A DNA stretch of 64,000 nucleotides, taken from contig NZ_CP036262.1 in NCBI RefSeq assembly GCF_007741495.1, positions 4,774,001 through 4,838,000 of the forward strand. Reading direction: 5' to 3'. Positions 35,845 to 45,191 of the stretch are shown piece after piece. The notes beneath the pieces were generated by a model, which did not search any database, was not told the DNA's origin, and saw nothing but the letters and a program-made list of their open reading frames with translations. The translations under genes were made by a program, and so were the position numbers. The first letter of the stretch is position 1. Each line of letters opens with the position of its first letter. Origin of the DNA: Roseimaritima multifibrata (lineage in GTDB: Bacteria; Planctomycetota; Planctomycetia; Pirellulales; Pirellulaceae).

Positions 35845-37215
35845 TTAACGATTTTCCCAAACCACCGGATCGCCTGCGTTTTCATTCGCATCATCACGGA
35901 TCATACAGCCTTCCAGCTGACTGCGTGTCGTTTCCTGAAAGAGGACACCTTGCGTGGCGTAATCAAGAACCGTGCAGCCATGGACATGGATCCGATCACA
36001 ATCACGAAATTCCCAGGCGGCCGCTTGATAAACCGGCCCTGAGGACTGATTCCCGCTGACCGTGCAGTTCTGGCAGGAATCAAAAAGGACTCCTAACTTT
36101 GCATCCTTGGCATCGCCATATCCGTAACGCGGATTTCGGTCCAGTAAATTTCCGCTCATGACGACACTCTTGCAATCTTTCAGAAGGACATTTCGGTCGT
36201 ACCCTTTCCAGATCGTATTGCCGCTGATCGTGACTCCGCGACACCCCACCAATTCGATGTTCCGCTGCACATCGGAAAGGATGTTGTCGGCGATCGTGAT
36301 GTTTCCGTGGCGCCGTTCATCGGTAAAGGAAACGGCTTTCGATTCCCCCAGAATCCGGATATTTGCCGAATTGGCTGCGCTGTGCGTATGCTGGATCGTG
36401 CAGCCAACGATGGCGACTTCGCCGATCGACGTTCCCGTCGCATCGATCAGAACATTGGCCGTCTCCGGCGCCGACAGATCACCCATATTCCCTTCGATAT
36501 CGCAGCTGCCGATCTGTAAATTGCGAAGTTCGCTATCGCGGACGACAATCCCGCCTCCGGCGTTGTAGCTAATGTGGCAATTGACAACATTGATTTGATG
36601 CAAGTTTAAACGATCCAAGAACAGACCGATTCCACGATTGCGATAGAAATGGCACTCCGACAGGGTGACATTGCGATTCCTTTTTATCAGCTGGACCGCA
36701 TGCAGGCAGTCGCTAACGACCAAGCGGGTCACCGTCAGCTGCATGGTCCCCACCGCTTGGACCCCAACCGCATCGGGATGTTTTCCGACAATTTCAAGGT
36801 TATCGACCAACGGGGTATTCTGTTGCTCAAAAATCCCTGGCTTGAACGAGGAGGGGGCGGCGGTACCGGTATGGGTTCCGACAATCCGAAATGCAGCCCC
36901 CGGTCCGCTCATCAACACCCGTGCGGCCCCTTCGCCTCGGACCGAAAAACGCCCCACTTCGGCGAGCGAGATCTCGATTGTCTGGCTTAATTTATAGGTG
37001 CCAGCAGGAAAAACGAGGTCACCGGGCTGTGATTTCACCGCAGCCAAAACGGCCGCGGTATCGTCTGCAACCCCGTCTCCTATCGCTCCAAAATCGCGAA
37101 CCGTTTTACCGGTCTCCTCCGCAATCAGGGGCGGGCTCAGGTCGGCACCAAAGGAGAAACCGACCAGAATCAGGCAACCAAGAAGGGGCATCCGGAATCG
37201 CATAGCAGTCCACAT
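35845..37215 (-). CDS. Secreted parallel beta-helix protein (pectate-lyase-like)
   Basis: This is a predicted right-handed parallel beta-helix protein of 456 residues from the ATG at 37215. A signal peptide precedes the pectate-lyase superfamily motif VRDFGAIGDGVADDTAAVLA (start about 40). Many coil repeats with CxI/CxF and Asn ladder positions follow (for example VTLSECHFYRNRGIGLFLDR, ITIADNILSDVQRNIELVGC, VVMSGNLLDRNP). No catalytic set is clear. The ATG shares one base with the rpiB stop (TGATG), so translation is coupled; an ATG at 37203 is also possible. Substrate unknown, probably a polysaccharide. Confidence 0.85.
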   Translation of the reverse strand: MWTAMRFRMPLLGCLILVGFSFGADLSPPLIAEETGKTVRDFGAIGDGVADDTAAVLAAVKSQPGDLVFPAGTYKLSQTIEISLAEVGRFSVRGEGAARVLMSGPGAAFRIVGTHTGTAAPSSFKPGIFEQQNTPLVDNLEIVGKHPDAVGVQAVGTMQLTVTRLVVSDCLHAVQLIKRNRNVTLSECHFYRNRGIGLFLDRLNLHQINVVNCHISYNAGGGIVVRDSELRNLQIGSCDIEGNMGDLSAPETANVLIDATGTSIGEVAIVGCTIQHTHSAANSANIRILGESKAVSFTDERRHGNITIADNILSDVQRNIELVGCRGVTISGNTIWKGYDRNVLLKDCKSVVMSGNLLDRNPRYGYGDAKDAKLGVLFDSCQNCTVSGNQSSGPVYQAAAWEFRDCDRIHVHGCTVLDYATQGVLFQETTRSQLEGCMIRDDANENAGDPVVWENR

Positions 37216-37652
37216 CAATCGAGTTCAATAATTTTTTTGACGCGACGAGCGTGTCGTCCCGCTTCGAAATCCGTCCTCAGCCACAACAGGACCAAATCAT
37301 CGACGGAGCGGTCTCCAATCATATCTCCGGGCAGGCACAGCACATTCAAATCGTTGTGCCTTCGGCTCATTTCGATCATCACTTCGTCAAAACAAGCAGC
37401 TGCCCGAACTCCGGAGAATTTATTGGCGACGATCGCCATTCCAATTCCGGTGCCACAGATCAGGATCCCACGATCGGCTTCGCCATTGCTGACTTTACTT
37501 GCAACAAGTTTGCCATAATCGGGATAGTCGACGGAGACCGATTCGTCCGGAGTCCCTTCATCGGAGACTTCAAAACCTTCATTTTGTAAGGTTTGTGCCA
37601 ATTTGGCTTTGATTCGCACGCCGCGATGGTCACTACCGATACTGATTCGCAT
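37215..37652 (-). CDS. rpiB: Ribose-5-phosphate isomerase B
   Basis: It interconverts ribose-5-phosphate and ribulose-5-phosphate in the pentose phosphate path. It has 145 residues, the usual length. Seen are GSDHRG with D8 and H9, catalytic C66 in ICGTGIGM, AACFDEVMIEMSRRHNDLNV and the C-terminal WLRTDFEAGRHARRVKKI. The start overlaps the previous stop as TAATG and its own stop overlaps the next start, so it sits in a tight operon. Confidence 0.96.
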   Translation of the reverse strand: MRISIGSDHRGVRIKAKLAQTLQNEGFEVSDEGTPDESVSVDYPDYGKLVASKVSNGEADRGILICGTGIGMAIVANKFSGVRAAACFDEVMIEMSRRHNDLNVLCLPGDMIGDRSVDDLVLLWLRTDFEAGRHARRVKKIIELD

Positions 37653-38803
37653 TATTCCTGCCCCTTTGTATCGTCGACTTCAGAGGGATACCAATCGTCT
37701 CCAAAAGAGCCGACCCAAGCATCCAATTCTTGATCGATCTGGTCCGCACAAGCGGTGTAGACTTCCACCGGTGCTCCGACGGGATCGCTGACATCGCGTC
37801 CGTCTCTGAGGAGCGTTTTAACACGTTCGGCAGCATGCGGCCAGCGAGCAACAATGGCATCCCGGTGTTGAGCGGTCATCGTCAGGATCAGATCGGACAA
37901 TTCGATCAGTCGATCATCCAGCGGGCGGCTGGCGTGCCCGGTCAGGTCCAGCCCGCGTTGCCCCATGACCTCGACGGCCTGCAAAGCGGCTCCGCATCCC
38001 GGCATCGCAGCGACACCAGCAGAAACCACCAAAACCGCGTCTTCCCGCCCCGTTTTTTTACGTAATCGTTCTCGCAGGAGGACTTCAGCCATCGGGCTAC
38101 GGCAGGTATTTCCTGTGCAGACCAAGGCAATCATTGGTTTCGCAAACTGTCGCATTGCGGCCCTTTCTATGGCACCTTCTCGAAGAATTTCGTAACGATG
38201 CCCCAAAACGCGGACGACCGTCGACGCACCAGCATACCGGCACGGGCCGTCGTTCAGGATAAGGGGCAAAGCCGCCTCGTCCGCAAAATAATCAAAGACT
38301 TCCGTTCCCGTGGTGGCGGCCGGTTTTCCGCTGGGATTTGCACTGGTTAAAACCAAGGGAGCCGCAAAAAATTGATGAATCGTTTCAAAGACTCGATGGT
38401 CGACCACCCGAAACCCGACACACCCGTCCTCCGCCATGACTCGGCGCTGAACCGATTCGGGAAGCTGCGTCAAAGCCGAATCTGGATCCAGACAGGGGAG
38501 GACCAAGGTCAACGGGCCAGGCCAGGTACGGCGAGCCAGTCGCTCGGCCAAAGGGGCCAACTGACAAGCAAAATCCCAAACCGCGTCGATGCTCCGCAAA
38601 GCAATCGCAAGGGGAGCGGTATCGCTGCGTCCCTTCATTTGCACCAAGGTTTCAACCGCATCTTCGTCCAATCCGCTGGCGGTTAACCCGTAAACGGTTT
38701 CGGTGGGGACCGCGATAACATGCCCCTCCGCCAATGCTTGGACCGCACGATGTACCAAATCACGTGGATCTTCCGCTTGCTGCAAATCAACAATGGTTGC
38801 CAT
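37652..38803 (-). CDS. Fusion of Sua5/YrdC threonylcarbamoyl-AMP synthase with low-molecular-weight protein tyrosine phosphatase
   Basis: It has 383 residues. Residues about 10-210 are a YrdC/Sua5 domain that makes threonylcarbamoyl-AMP for t6A in tRNA: VIAVPTETVYGL, KGRSDTAPLAI, FFAAPLVLTSANPSGKP. From about 222 it is an LMW-PTP domain with the P-loop CTGNTCRS (C229, R235) and general acid D340 in DPVGAP. The short linker is about 15 residues. There is no SUA5 C-terminal domain. It is the first gene of an operon with rpiB and the beta-helix gene. The frame and motifs of both parts are intact. Confidence 0.93.
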   Translation of the reverse strand: MATIVDLQQAEDPRDLVHRAVQALAEGHVIAVPTETVYGLTASGLDEDAVETLVQMKGRSDTAPLAIALRSIDAVWDFACQLAPLAERLARRTWPGPLTLVLPCLDPDSALTQLPESVQRRVMAEDGCVGFRVVDHRVFETIHQFFAAPLVLTSANPSGKPAATTGTEVFDYFADEAALPLILNDGPCRYAGASTVVRVLGHRYEILREGAIERAAMRQFAKPMIALVCTGNTCRSPMAEVLLRERLRKKTGREDAVLVVSAGVAAMPGCGAALQAVEVMGQRGLDLTGHASRPLDDRLIELSDLILTMTAQHRDAIVARWPHAAERVKTLLRDGRDVSDPVGAPVEVYTACADQIDQELDAWVGSFGDDWYPSEVDDTKGQE

Positions 38804-38954
38804 AGAGGAAAGGCCAGACGACAGGATTTTTAGTAGAAATTTGGATGCAAAGCTGTGATATTCTACAGAGGACCGCTATTTTCCAGCAACCCGGCCCCAA
38901 ATGGCGTCGGCTTCCGCAGTTGACCTGCATTCCAGCACCTTTCATTTCCAATCC

Positions 38955-39938
38955 ATGAATCAGTACCCCCGCCGCCAATGGATTCAGCACGTCACATCGA
39001 CGCTGTTGGCAACCGCCGCGGCAACCCTGCCGGGATGTGTTCCCGCCGTAGCGGGGGACGTCCCAGACCTTGTCTGGGGCCGCAGAGGATTGTCACAAGG
39101 ACGCTTCCTAAAACCTCGCGCGATTGCGATCGATCCCCAAGACGAACTGTTCATCGTCGACACGACAGGAAGAATCCAAGTGTTTGATGTCGACGGTAAT
39201 TTTCTGCGACAGTGGGAAATGCCGGAAACTTCAAATGGCCGACCTACAGGGCTGACGATCGACTTCAGCCCCCATCCATCCGCCCCCAATAACGATGGCC
39301 GAATCCTGGTCGCGGATACCCACTATCACCGGATGACCATTTTTGATCTGACGGGAAAGATTCTCCCGGAACAAAGAATCGGCGGGACCGCCGGTTTTGG
39401 TCCCGGCGAATTCGCCTTCGTCACCGATGCGACTTGCGATTCAAAAGGGAACTACTACATCGGAGAATACGGGGATTCCGACCGCATCCAAAAATTCGCG
39501 TCCGATGGCACCTTCCTCACGCAGTGGGGTGGAACAGGACAGGAACCCGGACGATTCGTTCGCCCGCAAAGCCTGGTCATGTCCCCTGATGATGTCCTGT
39601 GGATTGTCGACGCCTGCAATCACCGCGTCCAGGTTTATGACTGCAAACAAGAACAACCGGCCCACCTGACGACATGGGGCAGCCGTGGTCACGGGCTGGG
39701 TGAACTGTACTTTCCGTACGATCTTGCCCTCTGCCACGATGGATCCGTGGTGGTCTGCGAATACGGCAATCAACGCCTGCAGCGTTTTACCCCCGAAGGA
39801 GAATTCATCGCTCACTGGGGCGCTCCCGGACATTCCCCTGGTCAGCTATACCAACCATGGGGCGTCGTGATCGATTCAAAAGATCGAATCCACGTCCTAG
39901 ACAGCAACAACCACCGAGTCCAACGACTAACCATCTAA
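38955..39938 (+). CDS. NHL-repeat protein, lipoprotein or secreted
   Basis: From the ATG at 38955 it has 327 residues. The N-terminus has a Tat-like RRQWIQ followed by a hydrophobic stretch and ATLPGC (lipobox-like), so it is exported. The rest is a beta-propeller of about six NHL repeats with recurring patterns such as KPRAIAIDPQDELFIVDTTG, RIQVFDVDGNFLRQW, DACNHRVQVYD and SNNHRVQRL. Such proteins bind partners or ligands rather than act as enzymes. It is divergent from the Sua5-fusion operon. Confidence 0.88.
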   Translation: MNQYPRRQWIQHVTSTLLATAAATLPGCVPAVAGDVPDLVWGRRGLSQGRFLKPRAIAIDPQDELFIVDTTGRIQVFDVDGNFLRQWEMPETSNGRPTGLTIDFSPHPSAPNNDGRILVADTHYHRMTIFDLTGKILPEQRIGGTAGFGPGEFAFVTDATCDSKGNYYIGEYGDSDRIQKFASDGTFLTQWGGTGQEPGRFVRPQSLVMSPDDVLWIVDACNHRVQVYDCKQEQPAHLTTWGSRGHGLGELYFPYDLALCHDGSVVVCEYGNQRLQRFTPEGEFIAHWGAPGHSPGQLYQPWGVVIDSKDRIHVLDSNNHRVQRLTI

Positions 39939-39948
39939 GCAAATCAAT

Positions 39949-39972
39949 ACAAGCACGAAGCGCAAGCGAGTA
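39949..39972. repeat. Single arm of the interspersed repeat at 18637
   Basis: ACAAGCACGAAGCGCAAG followed by CGAGTA matches the arm at 18637-18660 except for one base. It lies 11 bp after the stop codon of the NHL gene. Confidence 0.75.
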
Positions 39973-40032
39973 CCCCTTCACTCCCAAAACCAAACCGACA
40001 AACTAAAACATCCCCACAGATCGCTCAAACAC

Positions 40033-42162
40033 CTACGTCGACTGCGACACCGTAAGCGAAGTCAGCAACCGACTGATGTCCTCAACGCGATAGGGCTTAC
40101 CAAGAAAGGCATCCGCCTGGACTAAAACGTCGGCAAAAACCGCGGAGGGTTCGGCGGAAATCCCACTGCATAGGATCACCGGCAAATCGGGATAAAGCAA
40201 TTTCATCTGCTCCAGCGTTTCGTGTCCCGACATTTCAGGCATGGTAAGATCAAGGATCACCACATCAAACGACTCGCCGCCTGCCAGGAGAGCGAGCGCG
40301 TCTTCGCCACCGGGCACGTCTTCGACCTGGTGCCCCAGTTGCGAAAGCAGCAACCTAGTCGACTGCCGAACCAATAGGTCATCGTCGACCAGCAAAATCC
40401 GCCGCGGCGTTTTGGTCCAAAAACTGGTTTCCCCCGCTAACGGCTTTGATTCCGATCGCGGCTCGGCAACCTCGGAGCGCGGCAAGAAGATCTCGATACG
40501 CGTCCCTTCGCCGATCATGGAATGACAATACATCAACCCCTTATGCTGCTGGACAACGCCGAACGCGATTGCCATCCCTAACCCCGTGCCTTCTCCAACC
40601 GGTTTCGTGGTGAAGAAGGGCTCGAAGACTCGGCTTTGAAGTTCATCAGGAATCCCCACCCCATCATCGATCACACTTAAATAAATCGTCGCGCCCAAAG
40701 TTTCGTGGGAGGCGTTCTTTGCGATTAAGCGAATCGTTCCGGTTCGCTGTGTCAGCGCGTCGCGAGCATTGATGCACAGATTAACCAGCACCTGTTCCAA
40801 CTGGCTTGCGTCCCCTTCGACAGACCCGATGGTCGGATCCATTTCAATCAAGAAACGAATATTGGCACCAAGCATATTGGCCATCAAACTTTTGACCTCC
40901 CCCACCACCTCCTTCATCGGCACGGTTCTTGTTTGCAACGTGGTCCGCCGAGCAAACGTCAACAACCGCTTGGTCAAATCTGAAGCTCGCAGGACTGCGG
41001 AAGTGGCTGTCGAAAACTGGTCATGCTGATGAATCGAACGAGTCTCGACCGAAAGAGATTCCAAACTGCTGCCAATCACTTGCAACAGATTGTTGAAATC
41101 ATGTGCAACGCCACCGGCAAGCCTTCCAATGGCACTCATTTTCTGCGACTGCAAATATTCCTCTTCTAAGTGCTTTCGTTTCGTGATGTCGTCAAAGGTC
41201 CAGATCCGGCCGCGAAAGGTTTTGGTGTCGTCGTAGATCGGCGACGTATAAACCGACAACCAACCTTGGGTCATCCCGCAGTAAAATTCCTGCGACGCTG
41301 TCAACGTCCGGTCCGCAAACGCGGTCTCCCAAAAACAAACGAAGGCATCGTCCTCGGAAACATAAGGAAGCACAAAACGCTGAAGTGCATCATTTGCGTG
41401 CTGCACTTCTGTCACTTCCACTCCAAAGATGCGAGCCAAATCGGCGTCGGTATCCAGGACCGCACCGTCGACACCGCAGACCAAGATGCCTTCATGCACC
41501 GCACGCGATGTCGACTCCACGCGGGCGTTCAGGAACAGCAGCTCGCCGGCCAGATGCTGAATCTTTTTCTGCTGCGAACGATTCCGCCAGAAGAAGAACA
41601 TTCCAAACGCCAAAAGGACGACGCCAACAAGGAACTGGTAAGCGATCGTGCGATTGCTGGCCGCACCGTCCGAACTAGTGGAATCGCTCGCCATCGCAGA
41701 GAGCGGAACAGGAACCAATCCCAGCCATCTAGGCAAACAAGAACGGAGCGTTTCAAGCCACCTCTCCCCGGCTTGCAGTGGGTCTCTTCTCCGTCCGACC
41801 GCCAATGTCACCACGACGGGACAAAGCGTCTGCAGTGGTTCGGGGTGGTCGCCAGTGCCTGCCAGTGGGCCGCTTCCCAGCTCGATTGGCATGGCATGGC
41901 GCCCGTCGAGGATCGCCGTAGCCTGCACGTTGGCTTTGGGCGTCAACGCGAATTCCGGTTGCTGCCGGCACTCGTTGACGACAATCGGGGGACCATTTTC
42001 GAAGCCCCTACGATGGATCTCGTTTGGTGAAACCGAGACCGATCCCAGCATCCCAGCCGAAGCGTTTCCAGCCCCGCTGACCAGCATGCATAGAATCCAC
42101 GGCCAGACCGCCATCGGAATGTTTGTCGAGGTTGCTGCGTTATGCAAGCGTTTCTCGCCCAT
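40033..42162 (-). CDS. Hybrid sensor histidine kinase with receiver domain
   Basis: This two-component kinase has 709 residues. A signal or first membrane segment lies at about 17-37, then an unidentified periplasmic part (about 38-172) and a membrane helix at 173-192. A PAS-type domain follows (about 210-325, VHEGILVCGVDGAVLDTDAD). HisKA has H354 in AGGVAHDFNNLLQVI. The ATPase domain has the N-box VLVNLCINARDAL at about 458-470, then DDGVGIP, GEGTGLGM. The receiver has D638 in DVVILDLTMPEMSG. The FNNLL form of the H-box is common in hybrid kinases. No partner regulator is adjacent. Confidence 0.93.
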   Translation of the reverse strand: MGEKRLHNAATSTNIPMAVWPWILCMLVSGAGNASAGMLGSVSVSPNEIHRRGFENGPPIVVNECRQQPEFALTPKANVQATAILDGRHAMPIELGSGPLAGTGDHPEPLQTLCPVVVTLAVGRRRDPLQAGERWLETLRSCLPRWLGLVPVPLSAMASDSTSSDGAASNRTIAYQFLVGVVLLAFGMFFFWRNRSQQKKIQHLAGELLFLNARVESTSRAVHEGILVCGVDGAVLDTDADLARIFGVEVTEVQHANDALQRFVLPYVSEDDAFVCFWETAFADRTLTASQEFYCGMTQGWLSVYTSPIYDDTKTFRGRIWTFDDITKRKHLEEEYLQSQKMSAIGRLAGGVAHDFNNLLQVIGSSLESLSVETRSIHQHDQFSTATSAVLRASDLTKRLLTFARRTTLQTRTVPMKEVVGEVKSLMANMLGANIRFLIEMDPTIGSVEGDASQLEQVLVNLCINARDALTQRTGTIRLIAKNASHETLGATIYLSVIDDGVGIPDELQSRVFEPFFTTKPVGEGTGLGMAIAFGVVQQHKGLMYCHSMIGEGTRIEIFLPRSEVAEPRSESKPLAGETSFWTKTPRRILLVDDDLLVRQSTRLLLSQLGHQVEDVPGGEDALALLAGGESFDVVILDLTMPEMSGHETLEQMKLLYPDLPVILCSGISAEPSAVFADVLVQADAFLGKPYRVEDISRLLTSLTVSQST

Positions 42163-42731
42163 CGAATCCCTGAAGAAAAAGAGTAAATGCTCGGGTGCCC
42201 CAAAACCAAAACATTCCGCAGCGTCGATGCGAATGCTCGAGCTGATTTGAACCTTATCGCTTACGAAACGTTGCTTCCACTACAGACATCGCCATCCCCC
42301 CCTCTTTGCATCGTTATCCGGCCGAGGTTCATGAACCGATGCGATCGGCGGCCGCTCTAAATGACGGCTCCCTCAATCGGCGGAAAGTGTTTTAAAACGC
42401 TGTGTTTCGGCATTTTCTTGCACCCCTTCAAACCCCTTCGCCGAATTGCCGTAAACAGGTTACACCAAACCATTTACGGATTACCGCAATCGAATATTGC
42501 GTTTGGTTTGAAACCGTTAAAACGGTCTAGGCGAGCAAGTGCAATTCTTTGCACGTGCAGTGCAGAGACCTGCACGCACCAAATCACAAACGCGAATCTC
42601 GAACCTTTTATCCCCGCGAATCCCATGCCTAACACGGGAGGTTTCCGTGAGTGTTTTCTACCGTTTGGTCGGGCATACGCACCTGTGAAACGGCGATCGG
42701 TTTGCTGCCGAAACGCGTTCCCAAACCGTCC

Positions 42732-42747
42732 TGGCACACGACTTGCG
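42732..42747 (+). promoter_or_regulatory. Sigma-54 (RpoN) -24/-12 promoter
   Basis: TGGCAC-ACGAC-TTGCG matches the consensus TGGCAC-N5-TTGC exactly with the right 10-nt GG to GC spacing. It points at the SulP gene about 300 bp downstream, implying a leader of about 285 nt. No bEBP gene is nearby. Confidence 0.65.
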
Positions 42748-42837
42748 TTAGCTCCGCTGACGAAGCTGTTTGCCTCGTTCTGCGGTCTTTCAAGCTTGGC
42801 TGCGTGTGTGGCTGGGCAAGGTGCCGTGCCCAGCAGT

Positions 42838-42903
42838 GGGACGTGAAATTTATAGGTAACTGATTGCCGGTCTGACCACGCTCTGGCGAGCGTCGCTACG
42901 TGA
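42838..42903. repeat. Solitary element end followed by the 24-bp repeat
   Basis: GGGACGTGAAATTTATAG at 42838-42855 matches the terminal sequence of the elements at 21618 and 26813. No matching inverted end is nearby. The 24-bp sequence at 42880-42903 is identical to 16914-16937. Confidence 0.6.
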
Positions 42904-43043
42904 AAGCCGTAGCTGCCGTCGGCAGAGGGTGGTTCCCACACGGAAACCGTCACCAATTGATTTCACACTCCTCTGCTAGCGGAATGACGGCCCAGCATGG
43001 CATCTATTTGAGCTCATCCCACCTCTAGTTATCGCGACCGATT

Positions 43044-45038
43044 ATGAAGCCCACCGACGCTGAAATCCCCCGTGGCAACCTGCATGGTTTTAAAAAGTAT
43101 TTCAAATACGATGTGATTTCCGGATTCCTCGTCTTTCTGATCGCACTTCCTCTCTGTTTGGGGATTTCGATGGCCAGCGGCTATCCGCCGATCGCGGGGA
43201 TTTTCACCGCGATTATTGGATCGATTGTCGCGACGGTCATCAGCAATTCAGAACTGACGATCAAAGGGCCAGCCGCCGGTCTGATCGTGATTGCCCTCGG
43301 ATGCATTGAAGCGTTCGGAGGAGACGGGCCGCTTAATGGGCTTACCGAAATGGACATTTCGGCCTATCGAGCCGCCTTGGCAGTGGGCGTTGCCGCAGCG
43401 GTCCTCCAAGTCTTGTTCGGCTTTTTCCGGGCGGGCATCCTGGGCGAATTCTTCCCGATCTCTGCCGTCCATGGGATGTTGGCGGCGATCGGCGTGATCA
43501 TCATCGCCAAACAGATCCCCGTAGCCTTGGGAGTGAACGCCAAGGGTAGCCCTCTTGAACTGCTACAGAAGATTCCGAATTTTATTGCAGAAGCCAACCC
43601 AGCGATTGCGGCGATCGGAGTCGTAAGCATCTTGATCATGTTCCTTTGGCCTCTGGTCGGAAAAAAATTCCCCGCGGCAAAGGTTCTTCCATCCCCGTTG
43701 ATCGTGCTCTTGGTAGCCGTACCGATGGGAATGGCTTTCGACCTGATGCACAAACATTCTTATGTGCTTCAGAACCATGAATACCAACTGGGCGAACAAT
43801 ACCTTGTCGAAATGCCAGACAAAGTGTTTGGCATGTTTGACCAGATGACAACTCCAGACTTCACCGCTTTGCAGCAGCCGATGGCTTGGAAGTGGGTGTT
43901 TATGTTCTTCATTATCGGTAGCCTGGAATCCTTGTTAAGCGCGAAAGCGATTGATCTGATCGACCCCTGGCGTCGCAAAAGCAGCATGGACCGCGACATG
44001 GTCGCGGTAGGCACAGGCAATCTATTGGTTTCGATGGTCGGTGGACTGCCGATGATTTCCGAAATCGTCCGTAGTAAGGCCAATATCGATAATGGTGCTC
44101 GCACCCGTTTTGCAGACCTGTGGCACGGGATGTTCCTGTTGGTCTGCGTCGCCTTGATCCCAATGGTGCTGCACCGCATTCCCATGGCCGCGCTGGCAGC
44201 CATGCTGATCTATACCGGGTTCCGTTTGGCTCATCCAAGCGAATTCATGAATGTCTGGCGGATCGGACGCGAACAACTGGTGATCTTTGCCGTCACATTG
44301 GTCGCCGTCCTCGCCACCGACCTTCTGATCGGGATCATGATCGGAATCGCAACCAAAGTGATTATCCATATCGCTAACGGTGTCACGCTGCATTCCCTCT
44401 TCAAGCCCGAAATCGAATTGACTGAAGACGACGGCGAAACGGTTCACTTGACCGCCTACGAATCAGCCGTGTTCAGCAACTGGATTCCCATTCGACGACA
44501 GATCGAAAGACTAGGACTAGTCGATCGCAAGAATGTCGAACTTGACCTCTCGCAAACTCGTTTGGTCGATCACAGTGTGATGGACAAATTGCACGAAATG
44601 GAAAACGATTTCGAGCAACAAAACCTGACGTTCAAGGTGGTCGGCCTTGAGGCTCACCAACCGATGACAGGGCACGCGTATTCGGCGCGCCGCCGTGGCT
44701 TGGGAGCGATCCAGCGATTGACGATTCTGACCGAGCCCGAACTTGAAACACAGATTGTCGAGCAATTGGTTGCGTTGGGGGCCAGCGGATATACCATCCA
44801 TAACTGTCAGGGAGCCGGGAAGACCGATCTACTTCAATCTCCGACGGAACGACACCCACGAATCCGAATCGAAGTGATCGCAAGCAAATCCGAATGCGAA
44901 GCGATGCGGGATTACCTGCACCGCGAAATTCAACCCGGTCACCGCCTGACGTTCTGTATCGACACGGTTCAGGTTGCCCGCCTGGATGCTTTCTCGGCCG
45001 ACACCCTTGCGGAAACCAATACCCACGCGAAATCATAA
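43044..45038 (+). CDS. SulP anion transporter with STAS and C-terminal PII-like domain
   Basis: This is a membrane transporter of 664 residues. The SulP core (about 15-455) begins [20 protein letters not shown] and includes [12 protein letters not shown] and [25 protein letters not shown] domain lies at about 466-540 ([20 protein letters not shown]). Residues 558-650 ([68 protein letters not shown]) have the ferredoxin-like pattern of PII/CPII proteins. The substrate could be sulfate or bicarbonate (BicA-like). A sigma-54-type site lies upstream. A 17-bp repeat overlaps the stop. Confidence 0.88.
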   Translation: MKPTDAEIPRGNLHGFKKYFKYDVISGFLVFLIALPLCLGISMASGYPPIAGIFTAIIGSIVATVISNSELTIKGPAAGLIVIALGCIEAFGGDGPLNGLTEMDISAYRAALAVGVAAAVLQVLFGFFRAGILGEFFPISAVHGMLAAIGVIIIAKQIPVALGVNAKGSPLELLQKIPNFIAEANPAIAAIGVVSILIMFLWPLVGKKFPAAKVLPSPLIVLLVAVPMGMAFDLMHKHSYVLQNHEYQLGEQYLVEMPDKVFGMFDQMTTPDFTALQQPMAWKWVFMFFIIGSLESLLSAKAIDLIDPWRRKSSMDRDMVAVGTGNLLVSMVGGLPMISEIVRSKANIDNGARTRFADLWHGMFLLVCVALIPMVLHRIPMAALAAMLIYTGFRLAHPSEFMNVWRIGREQLVIFAVTLVAVLATDLLIGIMIGIATKVIIHIANGVTLHSLFKPEIELTEDDGETVHLTAYESAVFSNWIPIRRQIERLGLVDRKNVELDLSQTRLVDHSVMDKLHEMENDFEQQNLTFKVVGLEAHQPMTGHAYSARRRGLGAIQRLTILTEPELETQIVEQLVALGASGYTIHNCQGAGKTDLLQSPTERHPRIRIEVIASKSECEAMRDYLHREIQPGHRLTFCIDTVQVARLDAFSADTLAETNTHAKS

Positions 45039-45074
45039 ACCACGCGAAATCATAAACCACGCGAAACCATAACA
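45024..45074. repeat. Three tandem 17-bp units across the SulP stop codon
   Basis: CACGCGAAATCATAAAC is at 45024-45040 and 45041-45057; a variant, CACGCGAAACCATAACA, is at 45058-45074. The TAA stop (45036-45038) lies in the first unit. Confidence 0.85.
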
Positions 45075-45113
45075 GGCTTCGCAGCGAACAGCCGTTCGCG
45101 ATTGATGCAAATG

Positions 45114-45166
45114 AATGGCCGGCCATGTTATGTGGCTGGCCATTTTTCGTGGCTGGCCATTTTTCG
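45114..45166 (+). terminator. Terminator of the SulP gene with duplicated arm
   Basis: AATGGCCGGCCA (45114-45125) pairs with TGGCTGGCCATT (45132-45143), followed by a T-run. The right arm and T-run are duplicated (GGCTGGCCATTTTTCG again at 45151-45166). Confidence 0.8.
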
Positions 45167-45191
45167 TAGAAGCCAACAATGACGCCGGCGG

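Larger units (their letters stand above)
42163..43043. other. Long intergenic region holding a sigma-54-type promoter
   Basis: I find no supported gene on either strand; long frames here lack protein-like composition. It contains TGCACGTGCA (42550-42559), the sigma-54 site at 42732, the solitary element end at 42838 (GGGACGTGAAATTTATAG) and the 24-bp repeat at 42880-42903. It is the upstream region of both the hybrid kinase and the SulP transporter. Confidence 0.5.

Noticed and set aside
42361-42956. Open frames of about 160 codons on both strands upstream of the SulP gene
   Set aside because: They overlap, have poor codon and residue composition, and no RBS.
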